A program made the position numbers and the translations under genes. The notes under the pieces were generated by a model that was given only the letters and a program-made list of their open reading frames with translations, ran no database searches and had not been told where the DNA came from. Shown here in pieces: positions 11,108 to 21,584 of a DNA stretch of 64,000 nt. Numbering within the stretch: position 1 is the stretch's first letter; every line of letters begins with the position of its first letter. The DNA lies in assembly GCA_039000515.1 (NCBI GenBank), contig JBCFYV010011135.1:7898490-7962489 (forward strand), given 5' to 3'. This stretch comes from Timema cristinae. Lineage: Eukaryota; Arthropoda; Insecta; Phasmatodea; Timematidae.

Positions 11108-11371
11108 TAATATTAATAATAATATCTAGCACCACGTCTTACTACCCGTTCGGGTTATACGCTTTAAGTACTAATTACGCTAATGGAGTAGGAATGGGGA
11201 AGGTTGAATTAGAGGAAGTTAACCCACATTTGCGTGGAGGGAGAGTGGAAAACCATTTAGGAAAAACTTCCCTCAGCTCACCTGACCAAGATTCGAACCT
11301 CGACCTCCCCGTACTCAGCTGTCGAGCTCAACACGACTAGCGCGTTAGCCAACTACGCCACCGAGGCGGGT
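11108..11371 (-). repeat. SINE B, full-length copy with target-site duplication
   Basis: On the minus strand it runs from ACCCGCCTCGGTGGCGTAG (tRNA head, A box GGCGTAGTTGGC, B box GGTTCGAATC) to CGTATAACCCGAACGGGTAG and an AT-rich end. The 11-bp direct repeat AAGTTTAATAT flanks it exactly (11097-11107 and 11372-11382), showing target-primed insertion. It ends only 49 bases before the receptor exon at 11421. Confidence 0.9.
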
Positions 11372-11420
11372 AAGTTTAATATATTGCTGCTGTAATCTTA
11401 TAATGTTCTCTATTTTACAG

Positions 11421-11529
11421 CCAATGGACAGAGAATATACCTTCTCCAGCCTAACAGAGAAGACTAACCATCCCCCTCATAACGCGAACATGGCTACTTT
11501 CGCGTGCCTCAAGAAACTATTCAATTTCG
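11421..11529 (+). CDS. Ir75: IR exon, junction of amino-terminal region and ligand-binding domain
   Basis: The acceptor TTCTCTATTTTACAG ends at 11420, phase 0, matching the previous donor. It encodes PMDREYTFSSLTEKTN, then HPPHNANMATFACLKK and LFNF. A stretch of polar residues leading to a helix that ends in L-F-N-F is the usual IR75-type lead into lobe S1. The donor TTCG|GTAGGT at 11530 leaves one base over. The next exon needs two. An alternative donor GTACAG at 11535 leaves none, so the junction is one base short in either case. Confidence 0.7.
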
Positions 11530-11819
11530 GTAGGTACAGGGATAGCCTTAGGGGGTGTAGCCCCACGCTTGATTTGTTACAGAGGGGAAATACAGGTTAG
11601 AGTGGGGAAATGTGAGATTGCCTAGGGCCCCACGCTTGATTAGGGGACAGAGGGGGAAATACAGGTTGGAGTGGGGAAATTTGAGATTGCGAGCTTGTAT
11701 AGTAGGTTCCTTTTGCTAGCGATCTAGAAAATTGTTTTGAATGTACAAACAAATAAAAAACATAATCAAGTGGTTTGACTCATTGAACGAGTGAAGAAAG
11801 TTCCCCTTTTAGCTTTACT

Positions 11820-12400
11820 GATTCTCTCTCTCTCTCTCTCTCTCTGTCTTTGGTGGATATGTCTCACTATAGCTTTTTGGACGAATGTTTTATTTTTTTC
11901 TGAGTACTGGCTGGGCAATTTTTCCATCTTCTATCTTGAGCCATCTTTGGCTGCGCATGCGCAAAACGCAGCCTGGGCAACGTGATTGTTGAAAATAACC
12001 AAATAAGGTTTTAGGTATTGTTTTCAGTTTATTTCACTTGTATTTAAGTTATACTTTATTTACGTTTCATATTTAATAAATGTTTTTATTTGATAAATGT
12101 TTTTATTTAAAAATTTAACATAACAAATCTCCACCTCCTAGGCCTACACTTTGTTCATCTTCCAAAACAGCTGCTAAGAGCAGTATTTCATCTTCCTCAG
12201 TACTATAGTCTGAGCTCAAACGAGACATTTTTGCGAGTGCCATCGAACTAAACTTCACTGGAGCAGACCAGAAATAAATAACACTGAATTGGGAGGGAAA
12301 AGGGGAACCATAGCTTAGCAAGGAGGTGAAACCAAACTGACAAAACCTTAGCACAGCATACATAGCTTAGCTTAGCGTTCTGTGTGAACCAGCCTTAACT
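11820..12400. repeat. Dispersed repeat with (TC)n run and a minus-strand acidic frame
   Basis: A (TC)n run lies at 11825-11848. The minus-strand frame 12115-12363 encodes an acidic segment (SSDYSTEEDEILLLAAVLED), reminiscent of the first residues of PIF/Harbinger-type products. The rest of such a protein is absent. I call it a possible non-autonomous DNA element; the class is not proven. Confidence 0.3.
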
Positions 12401-12545
12401 CATTATTTAAATATGGGTCCAAAATTAAGGTCAGTCCCCCAATTATTGTTTTTGTAAATTCAAATAATATACATTTTAAATGGCTCTAATAATCTTGTTC
12501 AAAATGAATACTTGAGGAGTGTTAAACCATATAAATAACAATGTA

Positions 12546-12546
<1 letters not shown>

Positions 12547-12586
<40 letters not shown>

Positions 12587-12592
12587 TTTAAG
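12547..12592. repeat. (TA)n microsatellite
   Basis: A run of alternating TA with one short interruption. Confidence 0.9.
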
Positions 12593-12976
12593 GAAAATTT
12601 ATCTAAACGTAATTTATTACTTCCTTTGCTTACTTTTGAAAATGTAGTTCCAAACTATCCAGGTGAGCTTGCAACAATGGTATTTTCGTGTTGTTATCGA
12701 TTGTTCTCGATCAAATTAGAGAATTACTTGTTAAGTTGTATTTCATAAAATAAGGCTGGTGATAAGATTTTTAACGGACATTAATTATGTTGCAAAAAAA
12801 GCCAATTAAAATCCAACCAAAATTATTTTTCAAGCACAGGGTTGATTAAAAGTTTAATTTAAAAAAAATTGAAAATAAGAATTTTTTATTAGTTTTATCT
12901 ACAAGACTCGTGGAAGTCAATTTAATCTTCAAATACCATGTATGGATAGTTAGTTAATCTATTTTAGTTTTAAAAT

Positions 12977-13051
12977 GACACCTGGACACGGGAATCGAAC
13001 CCATGACCTTTGCCTTAGAGCCCCATACTCAACCACTGAGCTATTCAGGAT
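12977..13051 (-). repeat. SINE D, tRNA-like head
   Basis: On the minus strand: ATAGCTCAGTGGTTGAG (A-box region), then GGGTTCGATTCCC (B box) and GTGTCCAGGTGTCAT. The same head and the same downstream GTGTCCAGGTGTCAT recur at 61258-61334. This argues for a SINE family rather than a working tRNA gene; the acceptor stem does not pair well. Confidence 0.6.
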
Positions 13052-13447
13052 TGGTCCGATGCTAGGATCATCCTTACCTCATAGTTTAAGGCTGAGTCTG
13101 TGAGTGATGGACGTGTTGGGACGGACGAACGGACGAACGACGACGAGGACTCCGTCCTTATCTTGCATCGAGTCAACACGTGCTGGAGCGTTCTAGCGAA
13201 ATTGGGCAGGAGCTTGTGAGTGGGGACGGGACGGACGAGTACGATATTCGCTTCAACGTTTGAATAGAAGCTAAATATTGGAAATTTACTTCAAATATTC
13301 TAAATCATCTGTGTACGACGGCAGAAAGGTGAGCATATCATCAAGTGGTCGTACCACGGACAAATTACAATAACTGACAAATATAAAATAACAAAAACCG
13401 ACTAAACTGTTGTAGGCCCTTCTCAGGGCCAACAACATACTTAAAAA

Positions 13448-14569
13448 ATGGACAAGCTAGCAGAGCTTGGACGTGCACAACAGAAACGACACCAAACCCA
13501 GGACTGGGCTAGGAATCTTGAGGATGAGGACATTAACGTTGAACTATCAGATAATGAGACGGAGGAATCTGAATTCACTGACGCATCTATCCTAAAGAGG
13601 AAACTTCTATTTAAACCAAAGGAGGACAAACCTCCAAAATCAGTCAAAGTTGCCAACCAATACGAGATACTGACAGTTCGTGAGGAGGAGCCTATGGAAA
13701 CCATAGAACTACCAAGCGAAAACGCTAGACAAGACACCTCAAACGCTCAAAAATCCAAACCAAAAATACCACCCATAGTCGTAGCAGGGACAGCAAATTA
13801 TTCCAAAATATCAAAGACTATGAAAACAACCATGACAGGGACCTTCAAAATATTTTATATAAGAGACGGGCTCAAAATCCACACTTCAACCCTCGATGAT
13901 TTCAAGACCCTACAAGCCTATCTCAAACAAACAGGGCAAGAATATCATACCTTTACACTCCCGAGAGACAAGCCCTTAAAACTTGTCATAAAAGGGCTCC
14001 CACCCAACATGCCCACTGACGATATAAAGGAGGAACTTCATACAATGGGCTATACAGCAACTGACATCAGACAATTTACTTCCAAAACACAGACGGAAAA
14101 TGCAACACAAGATATCGTCAAACTATTACCAATTTTCATATGCACTCTCCCAAGAACCGACGAAAACTATAAACTTTTTCAGGAAACTTACATCAATAAC
14201 ACCCGTGTCAAGATAGAACACTATGTACAAACACAAAACTACATCCTACAGTGCCATAGGTGCCAAAAATTCGGGCACTCTAAGAACAACTGCGCCAACA
14301 ATCCCAGATGCGTCAAATGCCTGACGCCCCATTTGACTTCTGACTGCAAAAAAAAAGACAACACAACTCCTGCTAAGTGTGTGAACTGTGGCGGTAGCCA
14401 CACCGCAAACTATTCAAAGTGCCCTGAATACCAAAAATTGATTGAGAAAAAACTGGACCAAAGACAGCAAAAAAATGACAAACTATCTACTCCCACACAA
14501 AAGATGGCAACAACAAAACAAGATTTTCCCACCACTACCAACCAAAATAACGCCAACAACCAACACTAG
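13448..14569 (+). pseudogene. Jockey ORF1 (gag-like, zinc-knuckle protein), main part
   Basis: A 373-codon frame from ATG at 13448. An acidic N-terminal part (residues 1-110) is followed by a folded region (about 115-270) and then three knuckles: CHRCQKFGHSKNNC, CVKCLTPHLTSDC and CVNCGGSHTANYSKC. This is the classic Jockey ORF1 arrangement (RRM-like fold followed by CCHC knuckles). The protein binds the element RNA in a ribonucleoprotein. The frame leaves the homologous track near 14560, and the C-terminal part continues in the next frame. Confidence 0.88.
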
Positions 14570-14825
14570 CAATGCGCCACGTTCATACAGAGACACCCTA
14601 CTTACCAAACGGAGCGACCCGCAACAGACTAAGGAAGAAGAACAAACAAACGCTTTTGACTTCAAAGAAATTTTAACAATATTCAAGGAGATGAACATTT
14701 GCGGTCTACTTAAACATATCAAGTCTTACATACCAAAAATTAAACAGGCAGACGACAAAATGTCAAAACTGATGATATTAATAGAATCAGCCACCGATTT
14801 CTACTTTGGTACAAATGACGATTAA
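14560..14825 (+). pseudogene. Jockey ORF1, C-terminal part in shifted frame
   Basis: Open in a different frame from the main ORF1. It carries the conserved Jockey tail: RSYRDTLL, FDFKEILTIFKEMNICGLLK and DDKMSKLMILIESATDFYF. It stops at 14823-14825, overlapping the ATG of ORF2 (14815), as is usual in this clade. Confidence 0.75.
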
Positions 14826-16490
14826 TCCACAAAATATAATAAAAAATCAACTCAGAATACTAATATGGAACGCCAACGGAATTCTACATCAGAAGCACGA
14901 ATTTGAGGAACTATTAGGAACCTACGGAGTTGACTTGGCGCTTATATGTGAAACGCATCTAAAGACAGACCAACGATTTAACATCACAGGACATAATATC
15001 TACAGGACGGACAGGGAACACAGAAAGGAGGAGGTACGGATGTCATTATAAAAGACTATCTACCGCACTACAGGGCAAACATCAACGACACGGAAAACCT
15101 CGAGGCCAGAGCCATATCAATTAGCACAAAAACAGGTCATATTAACTTTGTGGCGGCTTACAATCCACCGACAAAAATCCTACTGAAACAAGACTTAGAC
15201 AGCATTACATCATCTGACAACTATTTTATTGGTGACGATTTAAATAGTAAAAACACGTTGCGGAATAGTAGGATCACAAACAGGAACGGAAGGATACTAG
15301 AAGACCATTCGAACGAAGCAGAGTACAACATCATAGCACCAGACACTCCCACCCATTATCCCGGAAACCATTTACATAGACCGGACATATTAGACATAGT
15401 TCTAACAAATCTGAAAATAATGCCAGACACCCTTACAGTACTCCAAAAGCTTGACTCTGATCATAATCCTCTGTTATGTGAGTGGGAAGTAAACTTACAG
15501 CACCAAACTAACTGGCGATATCCAACGATAAGCACAACTGACTGGATCAAATACAAATCAGACCTACAAGAGGCCCTACCAAGGAACCTAGACATCCACA
15601 CTGAACAAGACATCGACGCAGCCGTAGACCTCTTCACAAAAACGCTCCAAGAAACCTACAAACTTAATACTACGATTTCACGAAAACACCATGACTTCAG
15701 AGTCGACCATCCGGAACTAAGCTATCTACTAGCCCAAAAAAGGGAGGCGCGTAGGGATTGGCAGCTACTAAGATCACCAAATGAACGCATCAGATATAAC
15801 CGTCTAAAGGCAATAGTGAAAAGAACCGTAAACCAGATCAGGAGGACAAATTTTAACACATTCGTCACTGACACAGCCGCTAACATGCAGGGAACCTGGA
15901 CTATAACAAAAGTACTAAGGGGGACCTCGAAAAAAAAAACGCCAGCCATCCATGGACAACAGGGTATGGCCTACTCCAGCCTGGACAAAGCCAATGCAAT
16001 TGCTCTAACACTTGAGGACCAATTCAAACCAAATCCCGCACACGATCAAAACTTCAACAGAGACGTCACCAGAGCCGTACACGACTATATTCAAAGACCC
16101 TTAACAGATTTACCCACCCCCATCACATAACAGGAGCTCCAAATCACTATAAAACAGCTGAAACTTAAAAAGCACCTGGACTAGACGGGATTAAAAACGA
16201 GTCGATAAAGAACATACCTAAAGAAGCAATAGCCCACCTAACACAAATATTCAATGCATCCCTCAAAATCGCCTATTTCCCAAACACCTGGAAAGAGGCC
16301 AAGGTTATATCTATTCCAAAGCCAGACAAGAACGGCATCTTTCCCCAAAATAGGCGACCTATAAGCCTACTAAGCACGATAGGCAAACTATTTGAAAAAC
16401 TTATACTAATGGGACTAAAACTACATTCAGAAACACACAAGATAATACCCGGACCTCCAATTTGGATTTAAAAGTCACCATTCAACAATC
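14815..16490 (+). pseudogene. Jockey ORF2, endonuclease and start of reverse transcriptase
   Basis: Opens at ATG 14815 with RILIWNANGI and ALICETHL, the first conserved blocks of the apurinic-type endonuclease. The frame breaks near 15030, before a GGxD-type block, and stays open at 15150-16130. There NFVAAYNPP, a YFIGDDLNSKN block and DHNPLLCEW are recognisable endonuclease motifs (N-x-P-P, G-D-x-N, S-D-H). Reverse transcriptase begins near 16150: APGLDGI, VISIPKPDKN and RRPISLLSTIGKLFEK. Further breaks lie near 16130-16170 and 16455. Confidence 0.8.
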
Positions 16491-16742
16491 CATCCGCTGC
16501 TAAACTTCATAGAGGACGCCACAGACAGTTTTAATAACAGACAGTATCCATATTTCTGGATATCGAAAAAGCGTTTGACAAGGGTGGCATCTCGGCCTCA
16601 TCCAAAAGATGGTAACCTTTAACTTTCAAAGGGCCGATGTGCAACTGATCTACAGCTTCCTGTGCAATAGAAAATTCCGAGTATCTGTTGAGGCGCACTA
16701 TCGGGGGAAATCCAAGCAGAGGCGGGAGTACCACAAGGGTCG

Positions 16743-17486
16743 GTGCTGGCTCCCTTCCTATATAACATTTACGTGGCTGACGTTCCGACCAAGGCAAAAA
16801 TGACAATACGACTATTCGCCGACGATACCTTGATTTATACAAGGGAAAAAAACATCTACTATGCGTCGTTAGCCGTACAAAGGTACTTAAAGACGTTTGA
16901 ATCATGGCTGACAAAGTGGAGGATAAAAGTGAACGCGACAAAATCCATTGCAATGGTTGTAGCCAGGAAAAGACAGGTACCACCAGCCAACTTTACTATA
17001 TACGAAGAAGATATACCATTCAAGGATGACGCCAAATACCTAGGAATCTACATAGACAAGCGACTAACATGGACTAAACATATCACCGAGACCTGCAAAA
17101 AAGCAATAGCCGTATTCATTCAACTCTATCCACTGCTGAAAGGAACACAACTAAGCCAACGAACAAAAATCACGATCTTCAAAACTGTAATCCAGCCGAT
17201 TTTACTCTACGCCTGTGTAGGATGGGGATATGCAGCTAAGACGCATCTCAAAAAGCTACAAACAGTTCAAAACCGAGTACTTAGGACGATAACTGGCGTA
17301 GACATGCGAACAAGGATTGACCAACTACACGTTATGACCCGAAACAAGATGCTTGCTGAGCTCTTCCAGGAAATGAGAAACAACTTCTACGAAAAAGCAG
17401 GAAATCACGATAATCCCATTATCAGAGCACTAGGGGACTACGATCCACATGAACAAAGGTCATACAAACGTCCAAGGCTGGAGTAG
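16743..17486 (+). pseudogene. Jockey ORF2, reverse transcriptase catalytic and C-terminal part
   Basis: A 247-codon stretch runs from LAPFLYNIYVADVP through the catalytic FADD (16815-16826) to KYLGIYIDKRLTWTKHI, a YACVGWGYA block and a C-terminal R-x-x-x-A-x-x-F-x-x-x region ending at TAG. The two aspartates of the polymerase site are intact. It is separated from the upstream ORF2 piece by frame breaks between about 16560 and 16740. Confidence 0.85.
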
Positions 17487-18186
17487 ATCACTCACAACTT
17501 CACAATCAATTCCATCCTTCATCAAGTGCAATATAAACTAATCAAACATGTATTTTTTTCAGGTAATCATTCACAACCTCACAAATCAATTCCATCCTCC
17601 ACTAGATATAAGTTCATCAATTCACTTTTTCACCCTCATTTCATGAGGATAAGGGCTAGCGAATGCTGCCTGTAACTCACAAAGCAATATAGCCCTTTCA
17701 CAGGTGACCTAGCTTGGCGCTTCTGTCAAGGTGGATATCTTGTGTCGGGCTACAGACAAATCAAACCATGTATTTTTGTACAAACAATTCAAAGGGACCA
17801 ATTCATGCAACAATTAAGTTCATGCAACGAGGATAAGGGTCTGTGAAAACAACCTGTAACTCGCATATCAAATCAGCCAAAACTTCCCAATGCTTGCCAA
17901 TGACTATTGGCAAGTGGGGAGGTTGGGGCAACAGGGGCAACCCATTGGACGTGTGGGACCCGTCAGCTACATTTGAACAGCCAATAGTATCGTGATATAT
18001 GGACACTCGGGCCAAGAGTAAATGCTCTATTTCATTTGATTAATTAATGAACTTTACTTTAGTGAATATCATGGATGATAATATTATCTAGTTAACACAA
18101 ACCATTAATAAATAATCAACACAAATACACAATATAATTACTAAAATTGACACAAGATGTTCTGCAAAGAACAAGTTGTGTATCTG

Positions 18187-19390
18187 TTCCAAATTCTACA
18201 GCCTAGTAAGCTTGTTTTCTAGTTGTACTCGAGTAATAAACTAAATTACACGGCCTAGTAAGCTTGTTTTCTAGTTGTACTCGATTAATAAACTAAATTA
18301 TACGGCCTAGTAAGCTTGTTTTCTAGTTGTACTCGAGTAATAAACTAAATTACACGGCCTAGTAAGCTTGTTTTCTAGTTGTACTCGAGTAATAAACTAA
18401 ATTATACGGCCTAGTGAGCTTTTTTTCTAGTTGTACTCGAGTAATAAACTAAATTACACGGCCTAGTAAGCTTGTTTTCTAGTTGTACTCGAGTAATAAA
18501 CTAAATTCTACGGCCTAGTAAGCTTGTTTTCTAGTTGTACTCGAGTAATAAACTAAATTCTACAGCCTAGCAAGCTTGTTTTTTATTTGTACTCAAGTAA
18601 TAAACTAAATTCTACGGCCTAGTAAGCTTGTTTTCTAGTTGTACTCGAGTAATAAACTAAATTCTACAGCCTAGTAAGCTTGTTTTCTAGTTGTACTCAA
18701 GTAATAAACTAAATTCTACAGCCTAGTAAGCTTGTTTTCTAGCTGTACTCGAGTAATAAACTAAATTCTATGGCCTAGTAAGCTTGTTTTCTAGTTGTAC
18801 TCGAGTAATAAACTAAATTACACGGCCTAGTAAGCTTGTTTTCTAGTTGTACTCGAGTAATAAACTAAATTACACGGCCTAGTAAGCTTGTTTTCTAGTT
18901 GTACTCGAGTAATAAACTAAATTCTACAGCCTAGTAAGCTTGTTTTCTAGTTGTACTCGAGTAATAAACTAAATTCTACAGCCTAGCAAGCTTGTTTTTT
19001 TATTTGTACTCAAGTAATAAACTAAATTCTACGGCCTAGTAAGCTTGTTTTCTAGTTGTACTCGAGTAATAAACTAAATTCTACAGCCTAGTAAGCTTGT
19101 TTTCTAGCTGTACTCGAGTAATAAACTAAATTCTACGGCCTAGTAAGCTTGTTTTCTAGTTGTACTCAAGTAATAAACTAAATTCTACGGCCTAGTAAGC
19201 TTGTTTTCTAGTTGTACTCAAGTAATAAACTAAATTCTACGGCCTAGTAAGCTTGTTTTCTAGTTGTACTCAAGTAATAAACTAAATTCTACGGCCTAGT
19301 AAGCTTGTTTTCTAGTTGTACTCAAGTAATAAACTAAATTCTACAGCCTAGTAAGCTTGTTTTCTAGTTGTACTCAAGTAATAAACTATA
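18187..19390. repeat. 52-bp satellite (about 23 copies)
   Basis: The unit runs from CCTAGTAAGCTTGTTTTCTA through GTTGTACTCGAGTAATAAAC to TAAATTCTACGG. Variants differ at a few fixed sites (CTCGAG/CTCAAG; TTACACGG/TTCTACAG). A pair with a TTTTATTTGTACTCAAG variant occurs twice (about 18560 and 18985), pointing to block duplication. HindIII (AAGCTT) and XhoI (CTCGAG) sites recur in most units. Confidence 0.95.
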
Positions 19391-19596
19391 TTCACTGATT
19401 TTATTTTTAGATAAAAAATATCAGTGTTCATTATATTCTCTAAATAGTAGTTCGAAAATTTTAGTTCTAAATTCTATTATAAGTGGGGAGAATATTTTTT
19501 TTAATTGACGCACAAAATTCACCATGTTGGTGTAAGCCAAACGGTTTAGTTTGGTCAAACATCAGTTTGGTATCATCTTATTCACAAATATTCGTA

Positions 19597-20470
19597 CCGT
19601 CATCAACTGTTTCCAGCCTGTGGTCGGATCAGTTTAGTAAAATGCCTCCCTCTTCCTCTATCCTCCCACAATTCTTCCTCCTTTAATTTCTTCCATTCCT
19701 CTCGTCTTACTTGCAAAGTTTCTGTTATCTGCTCCTCCCATTTATTTCTTGGCCACCCTTGGAGTATTTTCCTACATAGTTTATTTCCAACATTTTATTT
19801 GGCATCCTGTCTTTTTCCATTCTCATTACATGTCCATACCATCTCAGTCTTGCTCCCTCCACTATATCATGTACTCCCTGTACCCAACTCTTTCCCGGAT
19901 AACTTCATCCTTAAGGCGATTGGCCCTTTCCATTCGGCGTGGAAATGCAGAGCCATGTGAACAAACGGTTATCTTCAAGAATTCTTGTTGTTTTACAATT
20001 TTCTTTTCGGAAACGATTTGTTCAAGAATAGAAGCATGTTGATCAAGTTATACTTTTTATATACACACCTTCTCTATAATTGTAACAGTGATAAAATATT
20101 GATAAAGTTGACATTTTTCAACAGAAAACTGCAGGCTGCATATCAAAAATAAGAAAATGTAACACCTAATAAACGTCTATACATTATCATAGAAAGGGTG
20201 TTGAAAATATTAACATGCAAATTTCACTCGTTCTCGAGAAAAACTGATATTTCCTAACGTATGATTTTTCCACAAGTCATGTTCGGTAGCTAGCGCCATC
20301 TACGGTTTTCATGATCCATCTGTCCTTGTTGGCGCGGAAGGATACTTTGGTCGGTTTTGGAGCCACCCTTTCACCCTCCCACCCACCATTTCACAAAAAA
20401 AGGTTTAAGACTTGCCCTAGACAGGGCCAAGGGTCTTAACCTTGTTCCTCCTCGTGACAGCAAACATGTA
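19597..20470 (-). mobile_element. RTE-like LINE 3' fragment, interrupted by a MITE
   Basis: Aligns with the fragments at 25131-25372 and 50090-51295. Its 3' end on the minus strand is CCACAGGCTGGAAACAGTTGATGA. Shared blocks on the plus strand include TTTAGTAAAATGCCTCC, TTTCCATTCTCATTACATGTCC, TCTCAGTCTTGC and CCTCCTCGTGACAGC. A 525-bp segment from 19911 to 20435 is missing from the paralogue at 50.9 kb and is described as a MITE. Confidence 0.7.
19915..20435. mobile_element. TTAA-flanked MITE inside a LINE fragment
   Basis: Flanked by TTAA (19911-19914 and 20436-20439). Ends carry a short imperfect inverted repeat: GGCGATTGGCCCT on the left and GACCCTTGGCCCT as the complement of the right. 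The homologous LINE stretch near 50.9 kb reads straight through (ACTTCATTACTAATCTTG), giving an empty-site comparison. TTAA duplication suggests piggyBac-type mobilisation. No coding capacity was seen. Confidence 0.7.
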
Positions 20471-20474
20471 TAGC

Positions 20475-21157
20475 ATAATATTCGTATCGAGAGTGCTAAT
20501 CAACTCGTGTCCTAAATATCGATGTTTTTCATAGATATTATCAAAACCTTTACATTTTCATTAAGAAAATATTAAAACAGTTTAAATTTTACCTGCAATA
20601 ATATAGGCTAGGTTTGTATTTTCTAAAATCCCCATCCCATTAAAATTGGAATTTCAACCAACATATTTGAGAAAATTCGCTCCTAGGGCTGTGCGAGTGG
20701 GCATTTTTCCCTTCGAGTCGAGCTTGAGCTTAGTTTTAATGAAGATGAGAATTTGTTTCTAGTTCAAGTAGTGAACAGTAGATATGTGTACAAGAAATAT
20801 TCCAGGTTGAATTTATATGATAGATCCATGCATAAATCATAAACAAGTACAAATTCTTTTTTTGTAAAAAAAAAATATAATCACACAGATTCCAATTTTT
20901 AAATTAAGTTTAAGGCTTTATTTTAGTTAGAAATAAGAAAATATTGAGGGACTTCATTTTTTGTGAAATTATATCTTATAATTTTTAAAAAATTAGTCAA
21001 ACTAGAAATTTTATATAAAAAATTGAAAATTCCGAGTACTCAAATTTTTTGAGTTTTGGGAAAATATTTTAATCTAGTTCAAACAGCTAAGTTAAGTAAG
21101 CTCGATTATAACGAGAAACACAAGAATATACTCGTGATATGTTTTATTCAATTCCAG
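20475..21157. other. AT-rich intron sequence, possible old repeat
   Basis: No gene. A stretch starting near 20690 (CTAGGGCTGTGCGAGTGGGC) resembles the start of an old DNA-element copy, but no partner terminus was fixed. Confidence 0.25.
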
Positions 21158-21325
21158 AACTTCATTGAACATCTCCAAGGACGTGGCAGGGGTGTCCCTC
21201 ACAGGTAACGAGGGTACAGTTGGGATGTTAAGAAGTGGTCTAACGGATATTGGAGCCACTGTTTATGGTGTAACATCCTACACCTTCAAATACGTTGACT
21301 TCCTTCAGCCAATAAATGAATTATT
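21158..21325 (+). CDS. Ir75: IR exon, ligand-binding lobe S1
   Basis: The acceptor TTCAATTCCAG ends at 21157 and the donor ATT|GTAAGT is at 21326. After one leading base it reads TSLNISKDVAGVSLTGNEG, GTVGMLRSGLTDIGATVYG and VTSYTFKYVDFLQPINELL. The pattern G-M-L-x-x-G-x-x-D-I-G-A-T is the hallmark of S1 in insect IRs. It ends with two bases of a split codon, which the next exon completes. The one leading base does not match the single leftover base of the exon at 11421. Confidence 0.85.
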
Positions 21326-21584
21326 GTAAGTAAGCTCGAAATCTAGTGTAAATAGGACTAACTTTTATTTATTTAACAACTACCCGTCTACGTGAGAAAA
21401 TGTTAGCCCAGCCATAAAAGGAAACGTTCTCTCGAGACGTTCTCATAACCAATCACCAGATCTTGGTGACACCCGCCTGGCCCGCTCGGCTCAAGTTGGA
21501 CATATGTTCAGCTTTGCCTATCCTGGTTGATAATATCTGCGTCACAAAATAAAATATATTTACATAAAAGCCAACTCAATTAAT

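Larger units (their letters stand above)
13085..18040 (+). mobile_element. Jockey-clade non-LTR retrotransposon, near full length but decayed
   Basis: It has a GC-richer 5' UTR (GACGGACGAACGGACGAACG), then ORF1 with zinc knuckles, ORF2 with endonuclease and reverse transcriptase, and a 3' UTR with two imperfect copies of a segment (CACAATCAATTCCATCC; GAGGATAAGGG...CTGTAACTC). Both ends are approximate: no target-site duplication was found. The element has the same orientation as the receptor and sits in its intron between 11529 and 21158. Several single-base frame breaks make it inactive as read, although long stretches between breaks are clean, so it is fairly young. Confidence 0.85.

Noticed and set aside
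12977..13051. tRNA gene on the minus strand (and at 61258-61334)
   Set aside because: A and B boxes are good, but acceptor stems do not pair and the same sequence continues beyond the tRNA part in both copies, as in a SINE.
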